NCBI GenBank assembly: GCA_023139255.1
Contig: JAGLNY010000187.1
Coordinates: 1 to 9,596 of the forward strand
Source: Spirochaetales bacterium
Lineage (GTDB): Bacteria; Spirochaetota; Spirochaetia; JABMQR01
Reading direction: 5' to 3'
DNA: 9,596 nucleotides
This document shows, one piece after another, positions 7,319 through 9,596 of this stretch. The translations under genes were made by a program, and so were the position numbers. The first letter of the stretch is position 1. Every line of letters begins with the position of its first letter. Below the pieces are notes generated by a model. That model was not told the origin of the DNA and made no database searches. It worked only from the letters and a program-made list of their open reading frames with translations.

Positions 7319-7467
7319 CATTTACTATTTTTCCCAATTATATCATGCATTTCTAAAATTTTGTAAACTTACTTATTACGCAAATATTTATATTATTTTA
7401 TTTGTTTATATTAATATTGTTGCTATTTATTTACTTATATAGTATTTTTAATGATATCGGAAAAAAT
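7319..7467 (+). other. AT-rich intergenic leader without recognised element
   Basis: This stretch between the rightward -10 and the first PLP gene is strikingly A+T-rich, far more than the flanking genes. No gene of convincing length, tRNA, intrinsic terminator (GC stem plus T run) or known riboswitch core was found. An in-frame ATG at 7451 lacks a ribosome binding site. The region may hold secondary promoters such as the TTGTTG/TAGTAT pair near 7417-7445, or act as an UP-element-like or nucleoid-protein-binding segment. Confidence 0.5.
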
Positions 7468-7474
7468 TAAGGAG
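7468..7474 (+). promoter_or_regulatory. Ribosome binding site deciding the start of the first PLP gene
   Basis: TAAGGAG, 6 bases before the ATG at 7481. The upstream in-frame ATG at 7451 has only T-rich sequence before it, so translation should begin at 7481 and the protein is 10 residues shorter than the longest reading. Confidence 0.85.
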
Positions 7475-7480
7475 AAAGAT

Positions 7481-8944
7481 ATGATAGATTTGACAATGCA
7501 TGAAGCAATTATAGAGAAAAATGCAAAAAGATGTCGGGAGAAAAATATAATCTTTCCTACTTTTGCACAAATGAAAGATCCTGCAAAAATACCGGAAAAA
7601 ATTTCTGACAGATTGAAAGATACAGGGCTATGGGACATAGACCCGGTTAATTTATTCCGAATTTCCTGGAAAAATGAGCCTGTTTTATCCGGAGGTGCAC
7701 ATCCTGGAGTTAATTATATTGAGCTGCCTTCTTCTCTTACAGGAACAAAAACAAGGATTTTTGCTCTTGTTGGTAAATGGTTCCCTACCGGTGCTCATAA
7801 GGTAGGAGCAACTTACGGATGTCTTGCACCAGCCCTGGTAACAGGAAATTTTGATGCAACCACCCAAAAAGCCGTTTGGCCCTCTACCGGCAACTACTGC
7901 CGCGGAGGAGCCTATAATTCCCAGCTTCTTGGTTGCAACTCAATTGCAATTCTTCCTGAAGAGATGAGTCGCGAACGTTTTGAATGGTTAAAAAGCGTTG
8001 CCGGGGAAGTGATCGCCACACCTGGATGTGAAAGTAATGTAAAGGAAATTTTTGACAAATGTCACGAGTTGAATCAGGAGCGCGGAACTGATATTGTTAT
8101 CTTTAACCAGTTCGATCAATTTGGGAATTATCTCTGGCATTATGAAATTACCGGGAATGCTTTAGAAGAGATTGTCATAAACGAGAATCTTCATCCGGGT
8201 AGAATTAAAGGGTATGTTGCCGCAACCGGATCCGGGGGGACCCTGGCTGCAGGGGATTATCTTAAGCAATTATATCCTTCAGTTAAAATCGCTGCCGGAG
8301 AAGCTCTTCAGTGCCCTACACTTCTGAGGAATGGTTTTGGGGGACACCGAATCGAGGGAATTGGTGACAAACATGTTCCTTGGGTTCATAATGTGAAAAA
8401 TACTGATATGATTCTCGCGATAGATGATAATGATTGTATGGATATTCTCAGATTGTTTAACGAAGAGTCAGGCAAGGATCTTCTCAGAGAAAAAGGTGTA
8501 CCTGCTGAGACTATAAAACAACTGGAACTTTTCGGGATATCAGGAATCGGCAATGTTCTTGGTGCAGTTAAGATGGCTAAATATTACGAACTTGAGGAAG
8601 ATGATGTTATTTTTACCATATTGACAGATTCTGCCGAATTGTATAAATCAAGGATTCAGGAAATGCATGAGGCTGCCGGGCAGTTTGATAAAACCGAAGC
8701 AGCAGTAGTCTACGCCAAATCACTGATAGGACAAAATATCAATGATGCCTTTGAGCTCTCATATTACGATCGTCTCAGAATTCACAATCTTAAATACTAC
8801 ACATGGATAGAGCAGCAGGGAAAGGATGTTGAAGAGTTAAATGCTCAGTGGTATGACAGGAATTACTGGACAAACATACAGGGTCTGACATCAGGTATAG
8901 ATTCATTAATTGAGGATTTTAATAAAAAGACAGGATTGCTGTAA
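7481..8944 (+). CDS. Uncharacterised fold-type II PLP-dependent enzyme (cysteine synthase/TrpB-like)
   Basis: A 487-residue cytoplasmic enzyme of the PLP fold-type II group. The Schiff-base lysine is K107 in PTGAHKVGA, the asparagine-loop motif is STGNYCRGGA (135-144), and the phosphate-binding loop is ATGSGGTLAAG (248-258). S384 in LTDSAELY is placed to contact the pyridine nitrogen. The group carries out beta-elimination or beta-replacement on amino acids. It is about 90 residues longer than typical diaminopropionate ammonia-lyases and cysteine synthases: it has an extended N-terminus (1-90) and a C-terminal tail (about 400-487) rich in Tyr and Trp (YYTW, QWYDRNYW). The motifs differ from DpaL/YgeX (which has an NAFK lysine site and a TDGNHG loop), so it is not that enzyme, though it could fill the same step by releasing ammonia from a purine-derived amino acid. 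Divergent from ygfK and probably cotranscribed with the next gene. Family level is firm; substrate unknown. Confidence 0.85.
   Translation: MIDLTMHEAIIEKNAKRCREKNIIFPTFAQMKDPAKIPEKISDRLKDTGLWDIDPVNLFRISWKNEPVLSGGAHPGVNYIELPSSLTGTKTRIFALVGKWFPTGAHKVGATYGCLAPALVTGNFDATTQKAVWPSTGNYCRGGAYNSQLLGCNSIAILPEEMSRERFEWLKSVAGEVIATPGCESNVKEIFDKCHELNQERGTDIVIFNQFDQFGNYLWHYEITGNALEEIVINENLHPGRIKGYVAATGSGGTLAAGDYLKQLYPSVKIAAGEALQCPTLLRNGFGGHRIEGIGDKHVPWVHNVKNTDMILAIDDNDCMDILRLFNEESGKDLLREKGVPAETIKQLELFGISGIGNVLGAVKMAKYYELEEDDVIFTILTDSAELYKSRIQEMHEAAGQFDKTEAAVVYAKSLIGQNINDAFELSYYDRLRIHNLKYYTWIEQQGKDVEELNAQWYDRNYWTNIQGLTSGIDSLIEDFNKKTGLL
8932..8935 (+). promoter_or_regulatory. Ribosome binding site of the threonine-synthase-like gene
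   Basis: AGGA within the last codons of the preceding gene, 9 bases before the ATG at 8945. The start codon immediately follows the TAA stop, so translation is probably coupled. Confidence 0.6.
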
Positions 8945-9596
8945 ATGAAATTTATCTATATATGCTCTGACTGCGGTAAAGAATTCAGCAGTTCAAAACT
9001 TGTTTATCGGTGTCCGGAATGTTCCCATACTACTTCTGATTCCATTACTGCTTCTGACTCCGGCTTGCAGTTCCAGTCAGGCAATCTTACTGTACAGCTT
9101 GACAATAATGAGCTGCGGAAACTTAACAGTCTTGAGCATGTCACCGCTTTTGATTTTTTCCCCTATACAATACCAACCCCGACAGCCTATCCGGCAGGAA
9201 ACACACCGCTCGTTCAGTCCCCGAGATTGTCGGGAAGTTACGGTTTGAAAAATCTGCGTTTTAAAGTAGAAGGAACTAATCCTTCAGGATCGTTTAAAGA
9301 CAGGGCATCACAGCTTGTTTCCGCTCAGGCTATAGCTATGGGTGAAAAGAAAATTGTATTAGCCTCAACCGGCAATGCCGGCTCTGCTATGGCATGTGCC
9401 GGTGCAGCTTATGGGCTGAATGTCATCCTGTTTGTCCCTGAATCTGCGCCGGTAAACAAGTTAATGCAATCCCTTGTCTACGGCGCATGTGTTGTACCTA
9501 TTAAAGGAACTTACGATGATGCTTTTGCACTTTCGATTGAATATTCTGAGAAATTCGGCGGGATAAACAGGAATACTGCGTATAATCCCATGACAA
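8945..9596 (+). CDS. Threonine-synthase-like PLP enzyme with N-terminal zinc ribbon (3' end outside window)
   Basis: The first 217 codons of a second fold-type II PLP enzyme, cut by the right edge. The N-terminus has a C7xxC10 ... C23xxC26 zinc-ribbon-like pair (CSDC and CPEC), as in many bacterial threonine synthases. A NTPLV segment (86-90) leads to the PLP lysine K118 in EGTNPSGSFKDRA, the asparagine loop STGNAGSA (141-148), a FVPESAP strand end (163-169), GTYDDAF (188-194) and NP near the edge. Threonine synthase converts O-phosphohomoserine to threonine. Here the gene abuts another PLP enzyme (TAA then ATG, no gap) opposite a purine-catabolic operon, so a paralogue with a catabolic substrate is as likely as housekeeping ThrC. 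The superfamily call is strong and the exact reaction uncertain. The active-site C-terminal half cannot be seen. Confidence 0.8.
   Translation, partial: MKFIYICSDCGKEFSSSKLVYRCPECSHTTSDSITASDSGLQFQSGNLTVQLDNNELRKLNSLEHVTAFDFFPYTIPTPTAYPAGNTPLVQSPRLSGSYGLKNLRFKVEGTNPSGSFKDRASQLVSAQAIAMGEKKIVLASTGNAGSAMACAGAAYGLNVILFVPESAPVNKLMQSLVYGACVVPIKGTYDDAFALSIEYSEKFGGINRNTAYNPMT

Noticed and set aside
7311..7345. Possible purine riboswitch, because TATAATC begins the guanine/adenine aptamer consensus
   Set aside because: The downstream conserved loops and paired stems of the aptamer are absent; the TATAAT is better explained as a -10 element 17 bases after TTGCAA.
7481..8944. Assignment as diaminopropionate ammonia-lyase (DpaL/YgeX)
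   Set aside because: Context suggests it, but the lysine motif (PTGAHK), the asparagine loop (STGNY) and the length of 487 residues differ from DpaL, which has an NAFK site, a TDGNHG loop and about 400 residues.
9000..9248. An 82-codon frame on the plus strand
   Set aside because: It is a shifted frame inside the threonine-synthase-like gene, whose true frame carries zinc-ribbon and PLP motifs and continues past the window edge.

Overview
This window is a fragment of an anaerobic, purine-type N-heterocycle catabolic locus of the 'selenium-dependent molybdenum hydroxylase' (SDMH) kind, known in E. coli as the yge/ygf region and widespread in gut and fermentative anaerobes. Base composition is moderate, Shine-Dalgarno sites are strong (AAGGAG, GAGGAG) and the promoters look sigma-70-like. 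The dense Fe-S, flavin and molybdenum enzymes suggest a strict or facultative anaerobic bacterium, such as a clostridial or spirochaete-like lineage. The species cannot be fixed from this sequence alone.

Layout. Two divergent transcription units flank an AT-rich intergenic region (7204-7480). The leftward unit reads in order: ygfK-like multidomain flavo-iron-sulfur reductase (7203-3970), ssnA-like amidohydrolase (3945-2596), ygeY-like M20 metallohydrolase (2599-1373, ATGA overlap with ssnA), and the molybdopterin-binding large subunit of a xanthine dehydrogenase-family hydroxylase (from 1316, running off the left edge). The rightward unit encodes two unrelated-looking fold-type II PLP enzymes: an uncharacterised 487-residue cysteine-synthase/TrpB-like protein (7481-8944) and, with no spacer, a threonine-synthase-like protein with a zinc-ribbon N-terminus (from 8945, running off the right edge).

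How they may work together (inference). The molybdenum hydroxylase would oxidise a purine. YgfK joins the same modules as dihydropyrimidine dehydrogenase in a different order, so it is a good candidate for NAD(P)H-driven reduction of the heterocycle. SsnA and YgeY would then open the ring and hydrolyse the ureido/amide products. The PLP enzymes would eliminate ammonia from, or rearrange, the resulting amino acid; in E. coli this position is held by diaminopropionate ammonia-lyase YgeX/DpaL, which is not present in this window.

Regulation. The divergent promoters (TTGACA-16-TAAAAT leftward, TTGCAA-17-TATAAT rightward) sit on either side of, or overlap, a cluster of TGCAAC repeats that looks like a shared operator. 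No tRNA, rRNA, CRISPR array, insertion sequence or convincing terminator was seen.
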